Shown piece after piece: positions 38,687-49,029 of a stretch of 64,000 nucleotides of DNA. Source of the stretch: Stenopsyche tienmushanensis (taxonomy: Eukaryota > Arthropoda > Insecta > Trichoptera > Stenopsychidae); the NCBI GenBank assembly GCA_008973525.1, contig WACJ01000112.1, forward strand, positions 620,001 through 684,000. Direction: 5' to 3'. The translations under genes were made by a program, and so were the position numbers. The notes under the pieces were generated by a model. The model made no database searches. It saw only the letters and a program-made list of their open reading frames with translations, and was not told the origin of the DNA. Position 1 is the stretch's first letter; every line of letters begins with the position of its first letter.

Positions 38687-40215
38687 GAAAGACTGAATGA
38701 AGGGTAGTATTCGTGAAGCAAGGATCATATTTGTTATCCAAGCTTAGTATTGAGTGAAGCTTTAATAGTACTAGAGGCAGACCATTTCTACAAAGTTAAT
38801 TTTTGTTTTAGTCAGTGTTTATACAATGTAAATCAAGAAAGTTACAATCGACCAAACTTTCAACGTTGCCGATATTATTTTAAAAAATCGAAACTTGTAT
38901 AATTTTACACACTAATATTAAAATCAACAAAATTGATTTTTTGTCTACAAGTAGTTTGCGTTAATTATTGTTAAATAAACGTCTTCTTATTTCGATGCAA
39001 AGCTTCGGTAGATGTAGTTAAAGTTGTAGCGCGGGAACTTGATTAAAGTAATGTAACTTTCAAGGCATTGCATTATATAAAACACTTATAAGCAGCCGAA
39101 ACATGGTTTCAATCTTGCAGGTATAAGACATTTATATTATATTTATTTAAAGGACTCAAATATTGTCACAAATGTCGACAAAAACATCGTTTTGGTAGAC
39201 TGCTGTGTTGTATATTTACAATATCAAAAACAAATAAGGAAGAATCAGCTGTGTATAAATAATTACACATATAATATCACTGTTTCTCGTGCTAAGAAAA
39301 GCGTGAAAATGTTATAATGTTATGAAGATTTTTCATAGTTGCGTTATGATGATGATGCTATAATAATTATTATAAATCAGTGAATTTTTCCAATCTTATT
39401 TATGATCTAAAGATTTTTAATCAGAATCAAGATATCAAGATGTCTGACTTTTTTGATTTAAAAATATTTTCCTCAAATGCCCAATTATTTCAATACTTCC
39501 AAACTCGTGAAACTTACTTGCCAAAGTCATGATGATACAGTCAAATATTAAAAATGAATGAATTTGTACAATTTTCAGACAGATAGATTGACATAGCGTT
39601 TTGTATTTTGCGCTTGACAAGTCCCATAGGAAATTTTTTATGACAGTTTTAGTTCTCGTTCTTTTAAATTCTTTCTTGATTTTGGCACAAATTGTAAGTA
39701 ATAATCAAATAAATTGACAAAAAAATTTCAACATAATCAACACATTGTAATAAATGACGAATTAAATTCACTTCACGCACACTTCATGGCTGAAATAAGA
39801 ATTAATCTCCATTGTAATTGATCTTGATAGTTATAGCGAGTAAAACCTACTGTTTTTGAAGCAGATTGTCTTAAACGTATTTTTGGAATGTATAAATGGC
39901 CATTGATGAAATTTTGATCATGTCAAATATCTAACATTTTTCAACTAAAGTTCTGACATTTAAAATTAATAAAAAAGTCATATAAAAGTGCAAATTAATT
40001 AGTATGTTATAGATTAATATACATCTAGAAATGGTTCATAGATCTTACAAATATATGTATATATTCAAATAGTTCCTATGAATTTTTCAATAATAGTTAA
40101 ATGACCACAATTACAAGCTTAGAAGACATGCCCTTTAAAGTCTACACATGCCAATATTTCTTCAAGATAATGTTCTTTGAAAAAACCTATTGAGAAATTT
40201 AGTGAATTTTATAGG
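38687..40215. other. Intronic DNA, no recognisable gene
   Basis: AT-rich sequence with short ORFs only. I see nothing supportable in it. Confidence 0.55.
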
Positions 40216-40395
40216 TAAATCCCACCTTATCCACCATATGCTTCAGACATTACATCAAGAGACCTATACCTTTTATGTCCTATCAGCACCTTTAAATGGC
40301 ATAATATATTCCACAAAAAGAGCCGTAAAAAGTGATTTTGAAACATTTATTGCTTCAAAGGAAAGAAAATATTTCGAGTTTGACATTGCAAATTA
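40216..40395 (+). pseudogene. mariner transposase fragment, C-terminal
   Basis: YPPYASDITSRDLYLL matches the mariner HPPYSPDLAPSDYHLF region around the third catalytic Asp (here followed by a changed context), then STFKWHNIF and, after a frame change, FIASKERKYFE, which corresponds to the FFASKP motif. No TIRs were seen. It is a different copy from the one 200 bp to the right, because both contain the same domain. Confidence 0.7.
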
Positions 40396-40579
40396 ATTTA
40401 TTGATTAAAGGCTTTTGAGTCCATAGAAAAAAAATGAGATTATTATATAAAATTATTATAAATGAAGATCAAGTGTTACAAAGATGTTTGAAAAAAAATC
40501 TAAAAAAATTGACTTCAATTTGAATCAATTCCAATGCCTAAACCTGGATTGACTGTAAAATAGATTATTTTGTGCATGT

Positions 40580-41002
40580 GGTAAAAATTGCGGGGAATAA
40601 TTCGTTATGAATTAATGAAACTAGGAGGAACTATAACTACAGAAGTTTGTAGTTTTTAAAGCCTCTCAAAAATTAAAAATAGAAACGTCCCAATTCAACA
40701 GAAAGAAGATGATACTGTTTCATTATAATACACGCCCTCATAAAGTAAAATCGACATTGGATTAAATGCGGGTCCTAGTCTAGGAAGTGTTACCGTATTA
40801 TTCTTATTTGCCGAACTTTGTTCCGATGGATTTCTATCTTTTCAGGTTCATGGAGCAAAGCCTGAGAGAAAAATAGGTCAAAAATGTAGCTGATGTGGAA
40901 ATGCATTTAAAATCGTTTTTTGCTTCTAAACCGGATTTTTTTTTACAGAAAAGGGATCGAAAACCACCAAAACAATGGGAAGATTTGTTGAATATTGAAT
41001 GA
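40580..41002 (+). pseudogene. mariner transposase fragment, catalytic domain and C-terminus
   Basis: The visible motifs in order are ILFHYNTRPH (normally HDNARPH; the second catalytic Asp is Tyr at 40724-40726), EVLPYYSYLP, FYLFRFMEQSLREK, KNVADVEMHL, FFASKPDFF and QWEDLLNIE before a stop. Several in-frame stops are present. The wording differs from the 25.3 kb mariner, so this is a separate mariner lineage. The N-terminal half and both ends are missing. Confidence 0.85.
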
Positions 41003-41329
41003 AATTATATTTTAAAATTTGAACTTTTCAATTAAATTTTCGAGTACTTTCGGGTTTTCCTTATATAATACATTTATATATTTGATAATTCTTGGTCTAT
41101 TATGCAATAAATTTCAATAACATTAGGCTATCACAAAAAAATATTGAGAGCAGCTGTTACAGTGGTTATTTGGTCCAGAATCCATCGGTTGAAATCCACG
41201 CATAGTAAACCGTCCGTAGCAAACTATCGCCTAACCTAGATAATATTATTTAAACGCGCTTAAAACGTAGAGGAATAATAAATTTTTCAAATAATAAAGA
41301 TTCTTGTCGAGTTCTCCCAGATGGAAGGC

Positions 41330-42210
41330 GTGAAATAAAATACAGCGTCTGGAGAGCTTATCTTCTTTGGGCCAACATCAACTCTTTTCATTCCGCTGAA
41401 ATACTGTTGTGGATAAATCGAATTATCCAAGTTCTTGATTCGCGCTAATTTTTGCCTTTTCTTGATTTACCCCGCCATTCGAATCCGCTGCCATTGAATA
41501 ATTTAATAGAGCCCCCGTCTTGACTGAAGACAAATTCGATTGCCGTCTAAGATTCGCGATGATTAAATTAGCCCGTTGTATGATACATATTTCCAAAATA
41601 TATGTAATAATTGGAGGCGATACGCAAAAGGCCGCTCATTAATAATCCTAAGAATGATTACATCGGTTGCCTCGATTTATATCCCGTCTCACGTAAGCTT
41701 CCGTTTTGGGGTGTTAAATGTGCTTCATTGATTCGATGCTTCTATATCAAAGTCTTTGCACAACAGCGCAGATCGTATCTTGACGGATGACCGCTGACAT
41801 TTTTCGCGATCGCCTCAAAGCTTTCGAGCCATTATTTTTTGCAAGATTCAGACGAGAGATTTGCTTAATTTAAAGACAGCGCTGATAAAAATGGCAATCA
41901 AAAATGTATTAAAAAAGGCATATTTTCGGGATAATTTCAATGGTTTCATTATGTCTTAATGGCTCGCTACGTTTTTATGCCATCGGAATACAACTTGACT
42001 TTTCGGCGTATCATTTAGAGTTGCGTACGTGTTTAAAAACACTTTTCGTACTTCAATAAGGGTAGTTTTACCGCGTCGGATTTCCACGTTAGCCTTAACG
42101 CGGAATTTGCGTGCCGCAAATAGGGGAATTCCCGCCATAAACCTCCTGATTACACCCGATAAGACGAGACCATGCATTTTAGTGCTGCGCTAATTACATC
42201 GTGGGACATG
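41330..42210. other. GC-richer unique block in the receptor intron
   Basis: About 900 bp of more balanced base composition with no transposon signature and only a short antisense ORF (41956-42177) of unknown kind. It could be conserved regulatory DNA. There is no direct evidence beyond composition and lack of repeats. Confidence 0.3.
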
Positions 42211-42894
42211 GATATTTTTTTCCATGCGTGAAATTATTTGGATCATGTTTTTCCAAGTCTCCGAAAATACCAAACCGAATGGCATAATTACGTAATGGTC
42301 AACAAATTAGCATATTTTTCCTAAAGGCTCTAATTTAGTTATTTTATCATCAAATTTCTCTAGAAGCAATCGGGCTTGTAGCACAGTATTTATTTACTCT
42401 AAATTTGCAATGAGGGATGAACTCGTCAACTGTAGTAGAACAAGGTGAAACTTACCAACAGTAAACGTATTAATAGCTTAAAAATAGATCTGTTCTATTA
42501 TTGGGAGCAATTCATCCCTTCAATAAAAACACATCGATTTTACAAAACAATAGACTGTCCTTGTTTATACGATCAAAGCGATCTTCAAGGTGAAGCTTCA
42601 ATCTACAAGCCTAATTTGATTTATTTTTATTGACAATATTGAATGTTAATTTAAACTGGAGCTTCTACTTTTTTTCGATTCGGATTTCGTTCCGATACAA
42701 TTATAAAACATGCGCGAAACTCTCGCACATGTTTTAAAAAAATTATCATTAAGGTGGACTCCGTTCTTGTCAATGCATTGAGATAGTTGAGTTTTGAAGC
42801 TACTTTCCATTCCTTCGGGCATGTATTAGCTTAAATATATGTAGTGTAATATATAATAAAATAGACTTGCTACTGATCTAGTGGTTACTTTATG

Positions 42895-43050
42895 CTACGT
42901 ATGACACGCTACGTGGCGCGGCGCATGCGCAAAAGCCTCTATTATGCATGCAATGGCCAACAGCGTTCCACTTTTCGTGACGTCCAAGTTCTACTGCACC
43001 TATAAAAGTTTCACTTCAATATATGTATATATTGATTTTCGGTTCAGCTC
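42895..43050 (+). promoter_or_regulatory. Candidate core promoter or solo-LTR-like regulatory island
   Basis: It contains a perfect palindrome GCGCATGCGC (42921-42930), which matches the NRF-1/Erect wing consensus, inside CGTGGCGCGGCGCATGCGCA, then TGACGTCC (42978-42985), a CRE-like site, then TATAAAAG (43001-43008) and TTCAGCT (43043-43049). This GC-rich cluster is unique in an AT-rich intron. No long ORF follows. It may be an alternative internal promoter of the receptor gene, a noncoding-RNA promoter, or the U3/R part of a solo LTR. Confidence 0.35.
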
Positions 43051-43798
43051 TGAGTGAATTAATTTTCTAGCGTAATTAAGAACATTTTCTTTTTTTCTAT
43101 TCTTCTATTTCTTCATTTTCGTCAAATCTAATCTAATTTATTATTGATATATTATTTTCCATTTTTGTTTCTACTCTAAGGGTAAAAAATAAATATTTGG
43201 GCTCAATTTTTTAGCATTTTGTTCAATATCCATGTGTCTTCGATCCGATGATAAAAACTTAAACAAGTTTACAAAGCTGATGAATTTCTATTAATCATCA
43301 TTGGTCTTATTCGAATTTCACTCTTTGGCATTTGAACAACTTTATTGAAGGTTGTTTATTTATTGTGGCATAATTTATTATGCTTAGGTTCAATTATATT
43401 TACGTTATTCTTAAGCGTTAGTTGCAATTTGACTATCAAATATGTTTATATTATGTCATGGGATAACACAATGAATAATGTATATGTTCCTTATAATTAG
43501 AATAATGTATAAAAAGATGCATCGACGTTGTTCCATATTCACTATGTATTGAAAATTATTCAACATAAAATGTATTGAAATTGATGAAAAAATAAAAAAA
43601 ACACTCGTATGAATATTATACAAATGTATGTACATAAATAAATGTACAATTGCTCTTTTCTCATATGTAAACAAATATTATACAACTTTGGAGTGTTCTG
43701 TAATCAATAAGATTTCTTCACCTAATATATAAAAAAAATCGAATTAAACTCTATAAGTTCAGACAAGTTTTTAATCCCATTTAAAACAACATTTAGGG

Positions 43799-43857
43799 AT
43801 TACGATATAATTGTTCTATATATTTTACTAATATTAATATAAATTTTATATCGTAAT
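43799..43857. repeat. Inverted repeat, 12-bp perfect arms
   Basis: ATTACGATATAA (43799-43810) and TTATATCGTAAT (43846-43857) are perfect inverted copies with a 35-nt AT-rich spacer. Probably a tiny MITE relic or a chance AT-rich palindrome. Confidence 0.4.
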
Positions 43858-44175
43858 GAGTATTTTAACAAAAGGTGTAACAAATCAGGGGGTGTGAAAT
43901 TAAGGAATAAGTAAGATGGCGATATGGTCAAATTTGCAAAATCAGATCTAAATATTGAATGCAAGCAAAGATTATGATTTCCATATATTGGAAAATATTT
44001 TTCACTGTATCGATAAATTTAGGGTATTAGAAGAATTAATATGTTCAATTTATCGTCTCAATCCAGGTTAATTCTGATTTCTTGGATTTAAAAAATTAAA
44101 TGAACAACCTCTCTTTCTTAAAATTCATATTTAAATAACTTTATTCTAAGTTAATAACAAATTCTCTCTCTAGAA

Positions 44176-44501
44176 CAGAGCTTTTTAAACTTATGTAGTC
44201 CGCGGACCCCCTTTTGAGCAAAATTTCTTTCGCGGACCCCCTCTTGAGCAATTTTTTTTTCGCGGACCCCTTCGTGAATATTTTTTTTCTTGGCAGACCC
44301 ATCTCAACCCTTGTGATCTTTTTTTTCCAAAAAACAAACATTTCTTGGACAAAATAGATCTTTTTATAATGTTTTCTGTAAATAATTCGACGAAAATATT
44401 TTTTTCAAGTATAGATAAATGTTTTGTTTATGTTCTCGCGGACCCTCAGCAATGTCTTCGCGGACCCCCGGGATCCGCGGACCCCAGGTTAAAAACCGCT
44501 G
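44176..44501. mobile_element. hAT-type MITE, copy 2 (326 bp, perfect 8-bp TSD)
   Basis: It is flanked by perfect 8-bp direct repeats CTCTAGAA (44168-44175 and 44502-44509). The ends CAGAGCTTTTTAAAC and GGTTAAAAACCGCTG are imperfect inverted repeats of the CAGxGxTTxTTAAAC type. Near the termini CGCGGACCCC is repeated several times in both halves. No coding capacity. An 8-bp duplication and CAG-type ends fit hAT. Confidence 0.9.
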
Positions 44502-45059
44502 CTCTAGAAAATTTTCGCATAGCAGCTTCTTAGTCTTCAAATACCTAATTGGCCATGATTTGAGTCACATTTTCTCTAGAAGCAATCAGACTTTTGGCTT
44601 TCGTTTTAACTGCTAACGCCCATAAAAGTACGTAAAGTCCATGAAAATAAAAATAAATCTTAGTAATTTTTACGTTGATTAAAATTTGGTATTCATACTT
44701 ATCAAATGATAATGGAAGCATTTTGTATTGATGCATGGATTTTTAGTATTCAACATTATTTTCTTACAAGTTTATCCAATACACTTAAACCTTTTTTTTG
44801 TGCGGTAGATGCATTCCGCGGATAATCGCCTAAAAAAAGTTATGACTTACATAAAAAGAGTAAAAATGGATTTTAAAAACCGCATAACTTTAAAACAGCT
44901 GAATAAAATATATTCAAAATCGCATAAAAAAAACAACAGGAAACAATTAGGCAGTTAAAAATGATATTTTTGGTAACAATTAAAGGATGTCTTGCATAAT
45001 TGGTAAAATTTTAAGAATATCTGACATCTGGCATCTCAAATGCCAAACATTCACTAGAG

Positions 45060-45761
45060 CAGCGGTTCTTAAACTGGAGTCCGCGGACCCCCGGGGATCT
45101 GCGAAAAAATTACTGGGGGTCCGCGAGAATATAAACAAAGCATTTATCTATACACTTCTCTGTTGGTCTGTTTTTATGCGATAGATACGTTCCACGGGGA
45201 TTCGCATATAAAAAATCGCATAAAAAAATACTTGAACTACATAGAAAACTGAGGAATGGTTTCTATCATTTTTAAAAACCGTATAAGTTCAAATAAATGT
45301 GATAGTCTACAAGAAATCACATAAAAATAATATAAATAAAAACACAATACAATTAATCCAAATAAATCCAAGTAATCCAAAATTGCCAGTTTCTTATCAA
45401 GAGACTGGCAGTTTTGCCCTAAACCTACTCACACTTTAACGGTTATAATTAATTAGAATTAATTATATTTTTTTATGCGCATTCGCATTCCATTATTTTT
45501 TAAAATCACATAACTTCAAAATCGCACAAAAAGATCCGTATAAAAACAGATTCAAATGTACTTGAAAAATATATTTTCGTCGAATTATTCACAGAAAACA
45601 TTGTAAAAAGATCTATTTTCACCAAGAAATTTAGTTTGTTGAAAAAATTAAGTCACAAGAATTGGAATGGGTCTGCAAAAAAAAATTATTCACGAGGGGG
45701 TCTGTGAAAGAAATTTTGCTCAAGAGGGGCTCCGCAGACTGCATAAGTTTAAGAAGCACTG
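45060..45761. mobile_element. hAT-type MITE, copy 3, middle layer of the nested insertion
   Basis: It is bounded by perfect 8-bp direct repeats CACTAGAG (45052-45059 and 45762-45769). Its ends are CAGCGGTTCTTAAAC and GTTTAAGAAGCACTG. It lies in reverse orientation to the copy at 44176, and its two halves (45060-45152 and 45559-45761) line up with that copy without a gap. It is split by the 406-bp insert at 45153-45558. Confidence 0.88.
45153..45558. mobile_element. Tigger-type MITE, innermost layer (406 bp)
   Basis: It is flanked by TA (45151-45152 and 45559-45560), exactly where the uninterrupted hAT MITE reads ATCTATACTTG. The ends are CACTTCTCTGTTGGTCTGTT and AAAACAGATTCAAATG, and the inward sequence (TTTTTATGCGA..., ATCGCACAAAAAGATCCG...) matches the family of 44782 and 30800. 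No ORF. Confidence 0.82.
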
Positions 45762-46289
45762 CACTAGAGAAATACTTTTACTAATTTTAATTACAAACTA
45801 TCATTGCTTTATGATAATTTTCGTTGCGATTTTCGATATACCTAACCCAAAAATGAATAAATCACAAAATGGCGACTGTTTAAAAAAAATCTGTTAAGTG
45901 ATTTTTTGGCCTTGTTTTGTCAGTTTTTTTTAAGCAGTTAAAAAATACATTTTGACATAAATCTGATAGAAATAATAGAGCAGCAGATGCAATATGATTT
46001 ACACAATCCCAAATTATATTTTTTTCTAAATTTCGGTTATTCGGTTATTGTTGATGATTTATTTCCTATTTTATCCAAAATATCTCGTTATGTACTCTTA
46101 ATGAATTAAAAAAAAAATGCTCTAAAAAAAACCGCATAACTTCGAACTCGCACAAAAAGAACGTTTAAGTTTGTGCATGTTAGCACCCGTCTGAAATGTG
46201 TGAAATGAAAAGATAATAACTAAAGAGGCTATCTCGTGTACTGAGATTTTAAAAATAATATACTAATTCAAAATAACATTATTTTTGTA

Positions 46290-46760
46290 TGCAGATATTT
46301 ATTAACCCACGGAATTCGTACAAGAGCGCTTCGAATCCGAGATGTCGGAAATTGGGATATCGCAGTACAGCAAGTTTGACACGTGATGGTACAGACACAA
46401 AGCCAACCCCGTCTGAAAGAATGCCACAATAGGCTCTGTACACATTTGGAATTCAAATAGAAGCCTTCTAAGTTTACTTTGACATTCGTATTCAAAGTGA
46501 AATTCGGCATGCGTGGTAAAACAATCTAGTGGCCTTTTTCAAGGTACGCCATGACAGCGGACACATCCGTGCGATTACAATTGAGCACTTTTTATTTCGA
46601 CGATGGCGCTTTTACACGAGCAAAAGCGACCGAATTGGATTAAGAAACACAAATATTGATATTCAAGCTTTCGCTGCGAATTCAGTCCATACAATGCCAA
46701 CTTTGACAATCTTGATTAAACGAGAATTACACGTTTTTATGTAGCGCCAATTCTCACATA
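46290..46760. other. GC-richer unique block in the receptor intron
   Basis: Non-repetitive sequence of more balanced composition, with short ORFs on both strands (46268-46510 minus, 46529-46744 plus) that I do not recognise. Possible regulatory DNA; composition is the only evidence. Confidence 0.25.
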
Positions 46761-46975
46761 TAATCAGAGAAATTCAGCCGTTGAATTTACATAACAATTT
46801 AAATATACCGAAAAGTAAATAAAGCCACCCCAATCGACCAAACACTTTTTAAATTCAGATACAACAATATTTGTACACGAGAATCTTCCATTTAAGCAAC
46901 TGAATTCATTTCAGTATTATCAATGCTTTCTTCAATTTATAGTATTTTTTTATAAAAATATTGTGTTTTTTTTCC

Positions 46976-47015
46976 CATCCATTATAAGCCGAATAAATTC
47001 TGCTTATAATGGATG
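46976..47015. repeat. Perfect 14-bp-arm hairpin
   Basis: CATCCATTATAAGC (46976-46989) and GCTTATAATGGATG (47002-47015) are perfectly complementary with a 12-nt loop. It is far shorter than a usual pre-miRNA, and the flanks do not clearly extend the stem. A small palindromic element or a structured RNA are alternatives. Confidence 0.5.
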
Positions 47016-47665
47016 ATAGACATTAAAAACCTTTTATAGAACCTCTATTATTTACATTTATATACTAAGTTCTCTTTTTAAAAGTGGTTATTTTCTAGGA
47101 ATCATCAAATATAAAAATCGTTCCAAAAACGCTGCTTTTATTTTCACATCAAAATATATTAATAATAAAATAATAATTTCACATGATTTTTTAACATAAT
47201 AATATACATCATTCGTTATTAATAACTCAATATCACTATTCGATCATTAATACATTCATCATCAATATAGAACTTCGTCAGCTTTAATTCCATCTGTCAA
47301 TTTAATTGATGAATTTCAAAGTTATTTAAAGCAATTACAATATCATCAATATTTTGAAATGTAAATCGGTCATATTAAGAAATTAAGTCAAAATTACATC
47401 AATAAGATTTCATCCAAATTGCATACCATGATAGAGATTTATGCTTTATTTTAACAATCTGCAGCTAATTTATATTTGAAGCAGATGGGGGTGTTCATTC
47501 ATGCTTGATTTGCTCTAAGGAAATGAATTTAAGAAAAACTCATTCTAGTTGGACGTTATCAGCGAAATCTTTTACAGACCGAGTGCTTATTATATATAAT
47601 GATCTTTATCAATATCTTTCTGCATGATCTCTTTTTTTCTGTTGTGCAATAATATCATTATATAA

Positions 47666-49027
47666 TAGTAAAACCTCCATTATCCGAACTAACTAGTAAT
47701 GAAAATAATCTGAATAACGAAAGAGTATAATTTGTATTTGTCTATATTTACATATACATACACATATAATATTATTTTTATTAAAGAAATCAATGATCGA
47801 TTTTCGCTTATAGCTAACTCTTCTTTTAGAAGCTGCCAAATCACGAATTCTCTTAAGATATATAAGTCATCATGAATTACACTCTTCTTGGTTCTCAAGC
47901 CATTTCATGGTAACATCTAAACCAATATCTCCCCCCTCGCAAATCTCTTCTTTGTCTTCTCGATCTTGTTCTTCTGGATCAGATATTTCTTTAATAATTC
48001 ACTCATCATTCAAAATTTGGAATACAGGATCGTTTGCAGTTTAATCAATATGAGGTTACAGGTTCCTTGTAACATCCAGCACATATAGAAATTTGTGCAA
48101 TTGATGTCTCCTATATCAGGTTCTACCACGATACAGGAACTTACTAAAGGTCTTTTCAAAGTTTTTTTATCAGCTGATAACTGTTTCTTCATTATTTACG
48201 TCTGCTAGTAACAATCGTCAAAGCATCTGATTTTTATGCAAACGATTGAATGTTTCTATTACACCCTGATCAAAGTAGTAAATATTTCATCGATTTGGTT
48301 TAAACTTTCTATAAATGTTGCATTGTCTAGTAATAATAATTTTTTTCCTCTTTTATCTATGGAGTTTTAATATTTTTCACTTCTGGTTGTTTTTTTGTCA
48401 AGTTTTTTTTCCAAACATTGCTTACAAACATCCAGGCTTTTTTCCCTGATGATCATATTCATCCGGAAGGCTTTTCATATTATATAGGCATTTGGGGTTC
48501 TGTGATTTTTTATGACTGCCTGCTGCATTTGCACACACCATTATAGTGACATGTTCTTTACTAGTTTTGTACCCAGGCGAGTATTTTCACGTCTTGATGC
48601 TAAATATTTGTTGGGTAGTTTTTTCCAACATAAGTCGATCTCATTAGAATTGAATATAAACTCTTCTGCAAGCTTTTCTCCATGAATTTTAAGGTCTCTG
48701 ATACCATGTTGTCCTTTGAAATTTTCAAGCCATCTCGAGCTTGCTTTGAAGGTGGCATCTCTATTTAATTTTGTATTGAAAAATATTGCTATTTCACACA
48801 ATAATGGACCAGATATTGGCTGTCCAGCTGATAATCTTTGTTTGAACCACATAAAAATACACTCTTCAAGTTCTGCATTTCCTAATTTTTTCATAACTTT
48901 TTGCTCTCAGCTTCTATCTTCTGATATTAAACAACTAGTAAAGTTCGTAATGTGCAATCTATCACACAAGTGAGCAAACGTGTACACAATTCTTAACGTG
49001 AAAATCCGGATAATCGAGGTTCTACTG
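47666..49027 (-). mobile_element. Tigger/pogo element, degenerate, both TIRs present (1.36 kb)
   Basis: The left end reads TAGTAAAACCTCCATTATCC and the right end, read inward, CAGTAGAACCTCGATTATCC; these are the typical Tigger termini. TA follows the right end (49028-49029). The transposase remnant lies inside on the minus strand, antisense to the receptor gene. It is a lineage distinct from the 30 kb Tigger, judged by different termini. Confidence 0.92.
47960..48894 (-). pseudogene. Tigger/pogo transposase pseudogene
   Basis: The intact part (48894 down to 48541, 117 codons) shows the CENP-B-type HTH domain: WFKQRLSAGQPISGPLLCE, FFNTKL, FKASSRWLENFKGQHGIRDL and HGEKL. An internal deletion then joins it directly to the start of the DDE domain, where the first catalytic motif NADETG has become SNEIDL (the Asp is Asn, with a further substitution at Gly), followed by LPNKYLASRRE. 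Beyond the stop, frame-broken remnants include a VCANAAGSHK-like stretch, LLLLDNAT (second catalytic motif, near 48320) and a DQGV-like third motif near 48270. The enzyme is inactive. Confidence 0.88.
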
Positions 49028-49029
49028 TA

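Larger units (their letters stand above)
44782..46171. mobile_element. Tigger-type MITE, outer element of a nested insertion
   Basis: It starts after TA with CACTTAAACCTTTTTTTTGT and ends TTTTTGTGC-type inverted sequence (46128-46171, 'aaccgcataacttcgaactcgcacaaaaagaacgtttaag'). The right end matches 30800-30917. It is interrupted by the hAT MITE 45060-45761; without it the element would be about 680 bp. The right boundary is uncertain by a few bases. Confidence 0.7.
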
